Source: an uncultured Bacilli bacterium (GTDB lineage: Bacteria > Bacillota_I > Bacilli_A > RF39 > UBA660). Taken from it: 6,039 nucleotides of DNA. Both the position numbers and the translations under genes were made by a program. The stretch is taken from the NCBI GenBank assembly GCA_934091015.1, contig CAKOKM010000051.1, positions 1 through 6,039 of the forward strand, written 5' to 3'. Position 1 is the stretch's first letter. Every line of letters begins with the position of its first letter. Under the pieces are notes generated by a model. That model was not told where the DNA came from. It was given only the letters and a program-made list of their open reading frames with translations, and searched no databases. Shown piece by piece: positions 1-5,530 of the stretch.

Positions 1-67
1 TCTCGCGCCGGTTACCCGACCTACACCCTTAGCAGGGGCGCCTCTTCAGCCTCTTGAGTACTACTCC
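1..67 (-). tRNA. tRNA-Ser(GCU), 3' end cut by window edge
   Basis: On the minus strand the RNA starts at 67 with acceptor strand GGAGUAG, then UA, a D arm, and an anticodon stem CGCCC/GGGUG closing the loop CUGCUAA. The anticodon GCU (plus-strand bases 31-33) reads AGC/AGU serine codons. A long class II variable arm (GUCGG, loop GUAA, CCGGC) follows, as expected for tRNA-Ser. Only about four bases of the T stem are present before the window ends, so the T loop, 3' acceptor strand and CCA status cannot be seen. It is much richer in GC than its surroundings, as expected for a tRNA in an AT-rich genome. AGT is a frequent serine codon in the neighbouring genes, which fits the need for this tRNA. 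Confidence 0.95.
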
Positions 68-78
68 ATGCCAACAAA

Positions 79-99
79 TAAATTTTACTATAAAATTTA
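79..99. repeat. Perfect 9-bp A/T palindrome over tRNA promoter
   Basis: The arms TAAATTTTA (79-87) and TAAAATTTA (91-99) are exact reverse complements around a 3-nt loop. Pairing stops at both outer ends. The palindrome covers the tRNA -10 box and most of the spacer. In the transcript of the upstream lipoprotein gene it could form an all-A/U hairpin with few Us after it, which would be a poor intrinsic terminator. It could instead be a protein-binding site or chance in A/T-rich DNA. Confidence 0.5.
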
Positions 100-110
100 G
101 TCAATGTCAA
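82..110 (-). promoter_or_regulatory. Sigma-A type promoter of tRNA-Ser
   Basis: On the minus strand a perfect -35 box TTGACA (105-110) is followed by exactly 17 bp (88-104) and a -10 box TAAAAT (82-87). Transcription should start near 74-76, leaving a leader of about 7-9 nt before the tRNA at 67. The -35 box begins two bases after the stop codon of the upstream lipoprotein gene, so the tRNA can be transcribed on its own, although read-through from yidD and the lipoprotein gene is also possible. Confidence 0.85.
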
Positions 111-111
111 T

Positions 112-969
112 TTAATATACTTCAGTTTTTATATTTTCTACCATATTTTTAATAAAATATAGGTAATCTTGATTATTTTTTCTTTGTTCATCATTGATTG
201 TATATAAATTTGGTACTTTTATAATTGTTATTCCTGATTTAACAAGGTCCTTTATATTATCTGTTTCAGTATAATCTGATAATACAAATAAATATTTTAC
301 TGTTTTATTTTGAACTAATTTCTTTGCCTGACTTAAATTAGTGTTTGAATTTTCGATATCATCTATATATATTACGTTGAAACCATAATTTTTTAAAAAG
401 TTAAATGTACTATTTCCTACAACAATTGTATTATTTGACGCATTTTCAGCAATCGTTTTAAGTTCTACATCTATTTCGGAAATTTTAACTTTTAATTCAT
501 CATAATTTGAATCTATTTTATCAATTATTTTTTGATTTGTAACATACTCTTTTAAACTATTTTTTATATTAGAAGCTAGCATTAAAAAGTTAGTAGGACT
601 AAGCCATAATTCAGTTGAATCATTTTCAATTTCTAATCCCTTTGAAATGTCTATAATATCTAATTTTTTATTTTTATTAAGCAAGCTTGCAGCGATATTT
701 TTTTCTTTAGATAAACCATTATAAATAAAAACGTCAGCCTTTGAATAATCTTTAATTTGTTTGGGTGATAATTCATAATTATTAACATCTACATCTGAAG
801 GATATATCATATTTATTTTAGAATAATCTCCATATAAACACTTTGTTATATATTCAATTGGGTAAGATGTAACATTTATATTAATATTATCATATTTATC
901 TCTTTTGAGACATCCAAAGGATGTTATCCCAACAATAACTATTATTAATACTAATTTTAAATATTTCAT
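112..969 (-). CDS. Metal-binding-protein-like ABC transporter lipoprotein (ZnuA/TroA family)
   Basis: This 285-aa protein resembles the cluster A-I (ZnuA/TroA/AdcA) solute-binding proteins that deliver zinc or manganese to ABC importers at the outer membrane face. It has a lipoprotein signal peptide: basic start, hydrophobic stretch at residues 6-15, and lipobox TSFGC with Cys20 for lipid attachment. Family landmarks follow in order: YELSPKQI...ADVFIYNG (65-84), ELWLSPTNF (120-128), a long linking helix (about 131-175), VVGNSTFNFLKNYGF (183-197) and a C-terminal YFIKNMVENI helix. The usual metal-binding His positions seem to be Asn63, Glu120 and Asn186, and the usual Asp/Glu near 253-255 is not obvious, so the ligand may not be Zn/Mn. 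The start codon overlaps the yidD stop (ATGA), with AAAGGAG 8 nt upstream. No permease or ATPase gene is beside it. The family call is fairly sure; the substrate is unknown. Confidence 0.8.
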   Translation of the reverse strand: MKYLKLVLIIVIVGITSFGCLKRDKYDNININVTSYPIEYITKCLYGDYSKINMIYPSDVDVNNYELSPKQIKDYSKADVFIYNGLSKEKNIAASLLNKNKKLDIIDISKGLEIENDSTELWLSPTNFLMLASNIKNSLKEYVTNQKIIDKIDSNYDELKVKISEIDVELKTIAENASNNTIVVGNSTFNFLKNYGFNVIYIDDIENSNTNLSQAKKLVQNKTVKYLFVLSDYTETDNIKDLVKSGITIIKVPNLYTINDEQRKNNQDYLYFIKNMVENIKTEVY

Positions 970-1184
970 TTTTTCTTCTCCTTTACTGGGTCATATCCAA
1001 ATTTACCAAAAGGATGACATCTAATAATTCTTTTAAATCCTAGCCATGTTCCTTGAAAAGAACCATATTTAATTATTGCTTCTTTAGTATATTCAGAACA
1101 AGTAGGAATAAATCTACAATTATTATGCATTCTTAATGGAGTCCTTTGATATAACTCTATTAATTTAATTAATATTTTTTTCAT
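966..1184 (-). CDS. yidD: Membrane protein insertion efficiency factor YidD
   Basis: A complete 72-aa YidD protein, a small membrane-associated family thought to help YidC/Sec-dependent insertion of inner-membrane proteins. The family core is easy to see: an amphipathic N-terminal helix (residues 1-13), NCRFIPTCSEY (22-32), an EAIIKYG helix (35-41), G..LGFKRIIRCHPFG (45-60) and the closing GYDPV (63-67). The three conserved cysteines are Cys23, Cys29 and Cys56. Length is typical for a short family member. It ends on TGA, which overlaps the ATG of the lipoprotein gene. In many bacteria yidD lies between rnpA and yidC near the origin; here it is instead paired with a binding-protein gene. No Shine-Dalgarno sequence precedes the ATG, and a TATAAT box ends 7 nt upstream of its first base, so the message may be leaderless. 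Confidence 0.95.
   Translation of the reverse strand: MKKILIKLIELYQRTPLRMHNNCRFIPTCSEYTKEAIIKYGSFQGTWLGFKRIIRCHPFGKFGYDPVKEKKK
978..984 (-). promoter_or_regulatory. Ribosome binding site of the lipoprotein gene
   Basis: AAAGGAG on the minus strand lies 8 nt before the ATG at 969-967, inside the 3' end of yidD. It fixes the lipoprotein start and shows that the gene has its own initiation signal despite the 4-nt overlap with yidD. Confidence 0.8.
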
Positions 1185-1190
1185 AAATTA

Positions 1191-1219
1191 ATTATAATAA
1201 AAAAATTAAAAACTTAATA
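1191..1219 (-). promoter_or_regulatory. Probable promoter of yidD-lipoprotein pair
   Basis: On the minus strand a perfect TATAAT (1191-1196) lies 17 bp from a weak -35-like TATTAA (1214-1219). Six bases separate the -10 box from the A of the yidD ATG at 1184, so transcription would begin at or within a base or two of that A. The -10 match is strong, but such boxes also occur by chance in DNA this rich in A and T, and the -35 is poor. Confidence 0.5.
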
Positions 1220-1289
1220 GAGAACATATATTCGAAATTATATATAAAAAGATTTTAATAAAAGAATAGTTGAAACTTAATAAGAACAT
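1210..1289. repeat. Imperfect direct repeat pair in divergent intergenic region
   Basis: AAACTTAATAGAGAACAT (1210-1227) recurs as AAACTTAATAAGAACAT (1273-1289), identical except for a one-base indel, with starts 63 bp apart. The proximal copy overlaps the weak -35 of the yidD promoter. It may be a pair of regulator sites or the trace of a local duplication; the sequence between the copies shows no gene. Apart from this repeat and the two promoters, the region 1185-1413 holds nothing I recognise. Confidence 0.45.
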
Positions 1290-1377
1290 TTAATAATGTA
1301 ATTAGTTAATCTATCATTATATAACTATAAATAAAAAAATTTTCCATAATTTAAATTCTTTTCTTTATCAAACAAAT

Positions 1378-1387
1378 TTGATACAAT
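1378..1387 (+). promoter_or_regulatory. Extended -10 promoter of yqeG-yqeH-mutL-miaA operon
   Basis: TTTGATACAAT contains TGATACAAT, a match to the extended -10 pattern TGnTATAAT with one mismatch (TG at 1379-1380, TACAAT at 1382-1387). No good -35 box lies 15-18 bp upstream, which extended -10 promoters tolerate. Transcription would begin near 1394, leaving a leader of about 20 nt that includes the ribosome binding site at 1404-1408. This also argues against translation starting at the TTG at 1378. Confidence 0.55.
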
Positions 1388-1403
1388 TTTTATATAAGAA
1401 ATC

Positions 1404-1408
1404 GAGGG
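1404..1408 (+). promoter_or_regulatory. Ribosome binding site setting the yqeG start
   Basis: GAGGG lies 5 nt before the ATG at 1414. It supports that ATG over the in-frame TTG at 1378, which has only A/T-rich sequence before it and no Shine-Dalgarno match. Confidence 0.65.
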
Positions 1409-1413
1409 ATAGT

Positions 1414-1938
1414 ATGTTAGATAAATTCGTACCAGATATGTATTTAAAAAGTGTTTATGATATAGATTATGCTAAATTAAAAAAGAAAGGAATTAAATGT
1501 GTAATATTTGACTTAGATAATACTCTAGCGCCATTAAATATGAATAAACCGTCTAAAAAATTAAAAGACTTAATAGAAGATATAAAAGAATTAAATTTAA
1601 GAATTTTAATTGTATCTAATTCAACTAAAAAAAGAGTTGAACCATTCAAAGAAATACTTAATGTAGATTCAGCTTATTTTGCAAGTAAACCTTTATCCAA
1701 AAAGTATGTTAAAATAATGAAATTATATAAATTAAAACCTACTCAAATAGCATGTGTAGGAGATCAATTACTAACTGATATTTATGGCGCAAATAGAATG
1801 GAATTTTTAAGTATATTAGTTAATCCAATTGGTAATATAGACTATGTATTAACTAAGTTTAATAGGTTTATTGAACCATTTATTTATAATAAGTTAGAGA
1901 AAAAAGAGTTATTAAAAAAAGGAGAATATTATGAGTAG
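1414..1938 (+). CDS. yqeG: YqeG family HAD IIIA-type phosphatase
   Basis: A 174-aa HAD-superfamily hydrolase of the YqeG family, a cytosolic Mg-dependent phosphatase whose physiological substrate is not established. All four HAD motifs are present: motif I DLDNT (33-37, nucleophile Asp33 and acid/base Asp35), motif II VSNS (67-70, Ser68), motif III SKP (91-93, Lys92), and motif IV GDQLLTD (116-122, Asp117 and Asp122). I chose the ATG at 1414 because it has GAGGG 5 nt upstream and gives the family-typical beginning MLDKFVPDMYLKSVYDI. An in-frame TTG at 1378 would add 12 unlikely residues. The gene ends on TAG and overlaps yqeH by 8 nt. YqeG next to YqeH is a long-conserved pairing in Bacilli, which hints at a shared role around ribosome assembly. 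It is the first gene of the operon. Confidence 0.93.
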   Translation: MLDKFVPDMYLKSVYDIDYAKLKKKGIKCVIFDLDNTLAPLNMNKPSKKLKDLIEDIKELNLRILIVSNSTKKRVEPFKEILNVDSAYFASKPLSKKYVKIMKLYKLKPTQIACVGDQLLTDIYGANRMEFLSILVNPIGNIDYVLTKFNRFIEPFIYNKLEKKELLKKGEYYE

Positions 1939-2884
1939 AATATGTTTTGGATGTGGTGCTAAATTACAATATAGTAATAAAGATGCTAAAGGATATGTTC
2001 CCGAAAATAAATTAAATGATGCTAAATATTGTATGAGATGTTTTAAATTAATGCATTATGGGGTTAATATTAATGATACTGTTCCTAAAAGGGTTGAAGA
2101 AATATTGTATTTAGTTAATAGTGATGATAAATTTACAATATTTATGTGTGATTTTTTATCTTTATCAGATAAAATAATTAATATATATAATAAGATTAAA
2201 GGAAAAAAATTGTTGTTAATATCTAAAATAGATGTAATTCCTAAAGATATTAAAATTGATAATATTAGAAAATATATAATGAATAATTATAAAGTAAATA
2301 ATGTTAGATTTGTTAGTAGTGTTAATGGTTATGGAATAGATTCTTTAATTAATTATTTAATAACTAATAATATTAGGGAAAGTTACATTTTAGGAGAAAC
2401 CAATTCAGGTAAAAGTACATTAATAAATAATATTTTAGATGCTTTTGATTCTAAATTAACTAAAACAACAATAAGTAATAGTAAAAATACAACACTAGAT
2501 TTTATAAGATTAAATGTTAATAATAATTTAACTATAATTGATTCACCGGGATTTGTAACTGATAGTTATGAAGTAAATTGTCCATTAAAGAAAGTGATTA
2601 AACCTTTAACATACCAAATGAAAAATGGAGAAGTACTTAAAATAGATAAATTTTATATTAAGTTTGATTATGCTACAAGTGTAACTGTTTATTCTTGTTA
2701 TGATTTAGAGATTAAAAAGTATTATAAAGATGATATAAGTTTTACATATAATGAAAAGATAGAATCAAATAGTGATATTGTAATTTATGGTTTAGGTTTT
2801 ATAAATGTTAAAAATGAATGTGTTGTTAGTGTATCTAATATTGATAGTAGTTTATTAGAGTTTAGAGAAAGTGTGTTTAAGTAG
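1931..2884 (+). CDS. yqeH: Ribosome biogenesis GTPase YqeH (circularly permuted)
   Basis: This 317-aa protein is a YqeH-type GTPase, which helps assemble the 30S subunit. An N-terminal zinc finger has Cys5, Cys8, Cys34 and Cys37 (CFGC...YCMRC). The GTPase motifs follow in permuted order: G4 SKID (98-101), G5 SS (129-130), G1 GETNSGKS (155-162), a G2-like segment ending KNTT (185-188), and G3 DSPG (204-207). The C-terminal region (about 215-317) matches the family's RNA/protein-binding part but is short; Bacillus YqeH is about 366 aa. Two usual motifs are altered: G4 is normally NKxD and here begins with Ser98, and the usual PGTT near G2 is KNTT. The start has AAAGGAG (1918-1924) 6 nt upstream. 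It overlaps yqeG by 8 nt and lies 3 nt before mutL. The family is sure; guanine specificity may be relaxed. Confidence 0.92.
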   Translation: MSRICFGCGAKLQYSNKDAKGYVPENKLNDAKYCMRCFKLMHYGVNINDTVPKRVEEILYLVNSDDKFTIFMCDFLSLSDKIINIYNKIKGKKLLLISKIDVIPKDIKIDNIRKYIMNNYKVNNVRFVSSVNGYGIDSLINYLITNNIRESYILGETNSGKSTLINNILDAFDSKLTKTTISNSKNTTLDFIRLNVNNNLTIIDSPGFVTDSYEVNCPLKKVIKPLTYQMKNGEVLKIDKFYIKFDYATSVTVYSCYDLEIKKYYKDDISFTYNEKIESNSDIVIYGLGFINVKNECVVSVSNIDSSLLEFRESVFK

Positions 2885-2887
2885 TTT

Positions 2888-4672
2888 ATGACAAGAATTA
2901 GAGTAATGGATGAAGATTTATCCAATAAAATTGCAGCTGGAGAAGTAGTAGAGAAAGCAGCTAACGTTGTTAAAGAATTAGTTGAAAATTCCATAGATGC
3001 TCAGAGTAAATCAATTAAAATAGAACTAATTAATTCAGGATTAAAAGAAATAATGATAACTGATGATGGAATTGGAATGAATCATGAAGATGCTCTTTTA
3101 GCGTTTAAAAGACATGCAACAAGTAAAATATATAAATTAGAAGATTTATTCTTTATTAATTCACTTGGTTTTAGAGGTGAAGCACTTCCATCAATAGCGT
3201 CTGTTTCTAAAGTTAGTTTAAGAACCAGTGATGGAAAAGAAGGAACCTATTTAGAAATAAATGGCGGTAAGTTAGAAAATACTTCATCATGTGATTTAAG
3301 AAAAGGAACTATTGTTACAGTTAGAGATTTATTTTATAATACTCCTGCCAGACTCAAATATTTAAAAAGTGAAGTAACTGAACTTAGTTATATAACTAAT
3401 TATGTAGAGAAATTAGCGCTTAGTTACCCTAATGTATCATTTAAACTTATGAATAATGGGAATACTTTAATAGAAACAAGTGGTAGTAATAATTTACTTA
3501 AAGTTATACATGAATTATTTGGAGCAAATATCAGTAAAAATATGGTTAAGATAAACGCTAGTAATGATGATTATGATATTTCTGGATATATTTGTAAACC
3601 ATGTGTATTAAAGTCTAATCGTAATTTTATGATTACAATAGTTAATGGTAGAGTAGTTAAAAATGCAGAGGTAAATAAAACTATTAATGATGCTTATTAC
3701 ACATATAAACCTGATATTAAATATCCTGTGGTAGTTTTAAAGATTGAAACTGATCCTACTTTAATAGATGTAAATATTCATCCAACTAAACAAGATATTA
3801 AATTTAGTAAGATAGATAGTTTAACTAGTTTAATTACTAGCACTATTAAAGATGCTTTATATAAAAGCTTATTAGTACCAAATGTAGAAGTTAAAGAAAG
3901 TAAACAAATAAATATTCCTATTCAAACAGTAAGTGAAGTTGATAAATCTTTTAATAATGATAGTGAAGAAGATTATGTTATAGAGGAAACTCCTTTATTT
4001 ATTAATGATTCTATTAATGATAATCTAAGTGAAAAAGAACAAGTAACTATGGATTTTAAAGTTAATGAAAAGAATGAACAAATTAAAAAGATTGAGTTTT
4101 ATCCTTGTGGATTAGTTATGGGAACTTATATAATTGCCCAAAATGATAATGCGATGTATTTAATAGATCAACATGCTGCTCAAGAAAGAATTAATTATGA
4201 AAAGATTAGAAATGCATTATATGATGATAAAATTAAAACAACAGATTTACTTATTCCCATAAGTATTGAATTATCTCCTAGTGATTATTTAAAATTTCAA
4301 GATAATAAAAAAGTATTAACTGATTTAGGTTTTGTTATTGATGATTTTGGAATAAATACGATTATTATTAAAACTCATCCTACATGGTTAATTTCAGGTT
4401 ATGAAGAAGAAAATATTCGAAGAATTATTGATTATATATTAGAGATGCCTAAAGATTTTGATAGAGTAAGATTTATTGATAATATTTCTGCTACTTGTGC
4501 TTGTAAGATGAGTGTTAAAGGAAATACTTCAATTACAATGGAAGAAGCTGAAAGTATTTTAAATCAATTAGTTAAATGTGATAATCCTTATAATTGTCCG
4601 CATGGAAGACCAACTATTATAACTTTTACTAAATATGAATTAGAAAGATTATTTAAGAGGGTAATGAATTAA
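2888..4672 (+). CDS. mutL: DNA mismatch repair endonuclease MutL
   Basis: A complete 594-aa MutL, which couples mismatch recognition by MutS to strand removal. The N-terminal GHKL ATPase is intact: ELVENSIDA with Glu30 and Asn34, DDGIGM (59-64), RHATSK (75-80), GFRGEAL (94-100), and NIHPTKQDIKF (297-306). A poorly conserved acidic linker runs from about 335 to 400. The C-terminal domain keeps the nicking-endonuclease motifs of MutL from bacteria without MutH: DQHAAQERINYE (427-438), ACK (538-540), CPHGRP (570-575) and FKR (589-591). The clamp-binding position, usually QxLxxP, reads TDLLIP (452-457) without Gln. It starts 3 nt after yqeH with no clear Shine-Dalgarno sequence, so translational coupling is likely. 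The start matches the family (TRIRVMDEDLSNKIAAGEVV). miaA follows directly, a common pairing, but mutS is not next to it here. Confidence 0.97.
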   Translation: MTRIRVMDEDLSNKIAAGEVVEKAANVVKELVENSIDAQSKSIKIELINSGLKEIMITDDGIGMNHEDALLAFKRHATSKIYKLEDLFFINSLGFRGEALPSIASVSKVSLRTSDGKEGTYLEINGGKLENTSSCDLRKGTIVTVRDLFYNTPARLKYLKSEVTELSYITNYVEKLALSYPNVSFKLMNNGNTLIETSGSNNLLKVIHELFGANISKNMVKINASNDDYDISGYICKPCVLKSNRNFMITIVNGRVVKNAEVNKTINDAYYTYKPDIKYPVVVLKIETDPTLIDVNIHPTKQDIKFSKIDSLTSLITSTIKDALYKSLLVPNVEVKESKQINIPIQTVSEVDKSFNNDSEEDYVIEETPLFINDSINDNLSEKEQVTMDFKVNEKNEQIKKIEFYPCGLVMGTYIIAQNDNAMYLIDQHAAQERINYEKIRNALYDDKIKTTDLLIPISIELSPSDYLKFQDNKKVLTDLGFVIDDFGINTIIIKTHPTWLISGYEEENIRRIIDYILEMPKDFDRVRFIDNISATCACKMSVKGNTSITMEEAESILNQLVKCDNPYNCPHGRPTIITFTKYELERLFKRVMN

Positions 4673-4673
4673 G

Positions 4674-5525
4674 ATGATAATAGTAGTATGTGGGGCAACG
4701 GCTAGTTATAAAACAAGATTAAGTGTGGATTTAGCAAAAAGATATAGTGGAATAGTAGTTAATGCTGATTCACTTCAAGTTTATAAAGAACTTGATATTG
4801 CAACTGCGAAAATAAAAGAAGAAGAAAAAGAAGGAATTCCTCATTATTTATTTGATATAGTAGATAAAAATGATATGTATACAGTTTATGATTATCAAAA
4901 AGATTTAAGAAATATATTAGATAATAATAAGGATAAAAATATTATAATTGTAGGTGGTACTGGTTTATATATTAAAGCTGGTTTATATAATTATGTGTTT
5001 GAAGATGATACTTCTTATGATACTTATAATGATATTTCTAATGAAGAATTATATGAAAAAGTTAAAGAAAAATATCCTAATCTTGATATACACGTAAATA
5101 ATCGAAAGAGATTAATAAGAGCGCTTAATAAAAAAGAAGATTATGATAATAAAGGTAATGAATTATTATATGATGCTAAATTTATTGCGATTGATTTAGA
5201 ACGAGATGTTTTATATGACCGAATTAATAAGCGTGTTGATATAATGGTTAAAGATGGCTTAATTGAAGAAGCAAGAAAGTTGTATGATGAACATGTGTAT
5301 TCAAAAGCAGTAATGACTTGTATTGGCTATAAAGAATTATATATGTATTTTGATGGTAAAATAAGTTTAAATGTAGCTTTAGATTTAATTAAGAAAAATA
5401 GTAGACATTATGCTAAAAGACAATATACTTGGTTTAAGAATCAAATGGACGTTAAATGGTTTAAGTTAGATAAAAGTTATGATGAAACTTATAAAGAAAT
5501 TATTGCATACTTAGAAGGAAAATAA
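4674..5525 (+). CDS. miaA: tRNA dimethylallyltransferase MiaA
   Basis: MiaA adds a dimethylallyl group to A37 of tRNAs that read codons starting with U, which steadies codon-anticodon pairing. Visible landmarks are the P-loop region GATASYKT (7-14), NADSLQVYKELDIATAK (30-46) with catalytic-type Asp32, VGGTGLYI (93-100) with Thr96, RKRLIRAL (144-151), IGYKEL (217-222) and SRHYAKRQYTWF (243-254). The P-loop is odd: the family reads GPTASGKT, while here the glycine before Lys13 is Tyr12 (codon TAT, two changes away from the GGN glycine codons), and DIGTAK reads DIATAK. At 283 aa it is shorter than the usual 300-315; the missing part falls in the helical insertion (about 108-140) that grips tRNA. 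It starts 1 nt after the mutL stop; GAGGG (4657-4661) lies 12 nt upstream, a long spacing. Identity is sure; full activity is not. Confidence 0.94.
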   Translation: MIIVVCGATASYKTRLSVDLAKRYSGIVVNADSLQVYKELDIATAKIKEEEKEGIPHYLFDIVDKNDMYTVYDYQKDLRNILDNNKDKNIIIVGGTGLYIKAGLYNYVFEDDTSYDTYNDISNEELYEKVKEKYPNLDIHVNNRKRLIRALNKKEDYDNKGNELLYDAKFIAIDLERDVLYDRINKRVDIMVKDGLIEEARKLYDEHVYSKAVMTCIGYKELYMYFDGKISLNVALDLIKKNSRHYAKRQYTWFKNQMDVKWFKLDKSYDETYKEIIAYLEGK

Positions 5526-5530
5526 AGAAA

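Noticed and set aside
966..968. Mycoplasma-type genetic code with TGA as Trp
   Set aside because: yidD stops on TGA exactly where YidD proteins normally end, and the tryptophans in the other genes are encoded by TGG.
1185..1200. PerR-like operator around TTATTATAATTAATT before yidD
   Set aside because: Only one half resembles the TTATAAT half-site; the second half does not match, and the TATAAT is better explained as a -10 box.
1293..1327. Short inverted repeats ATAATG/CATTAT and TAGTTA/TAACTA as a hairpin, Fur-like site or terminator
   Set aside because: Only 6-bp arms with long loops, the two sets interlock rather than nest, and such matches are expected by chance in DNA this rich in A and T.
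1378..1413. TTG at 1378 as an earlier start for yqeG, adding 12 residues
   Set aside because: There is no ribosome binding site before it, an extended -10 promoter overlaps it so transcription should begin downstream, and ATG 1414 has GAGGG at good spacing and fits the family N-terminus.
1467..1649. Open frame of 60 codons on the minus strand
   Set aside because: It lies wholly inside yqeG, whose HAD motifs are clear, and its translation resembles no family.
2785..2994. Open frame of 69 codons on the minus strand
   Set aside because: It is antisense across the yqeH/mutL junction with no ribosome binding site or recognisable domain.
4674..4730. Sequencing error explaining the MiaA Tyr12 codon
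   Set aside because: TAT differs from any GGN glycine codon by at least two bases and the frame is intact on both sides, so a single miscall cannot explain it.
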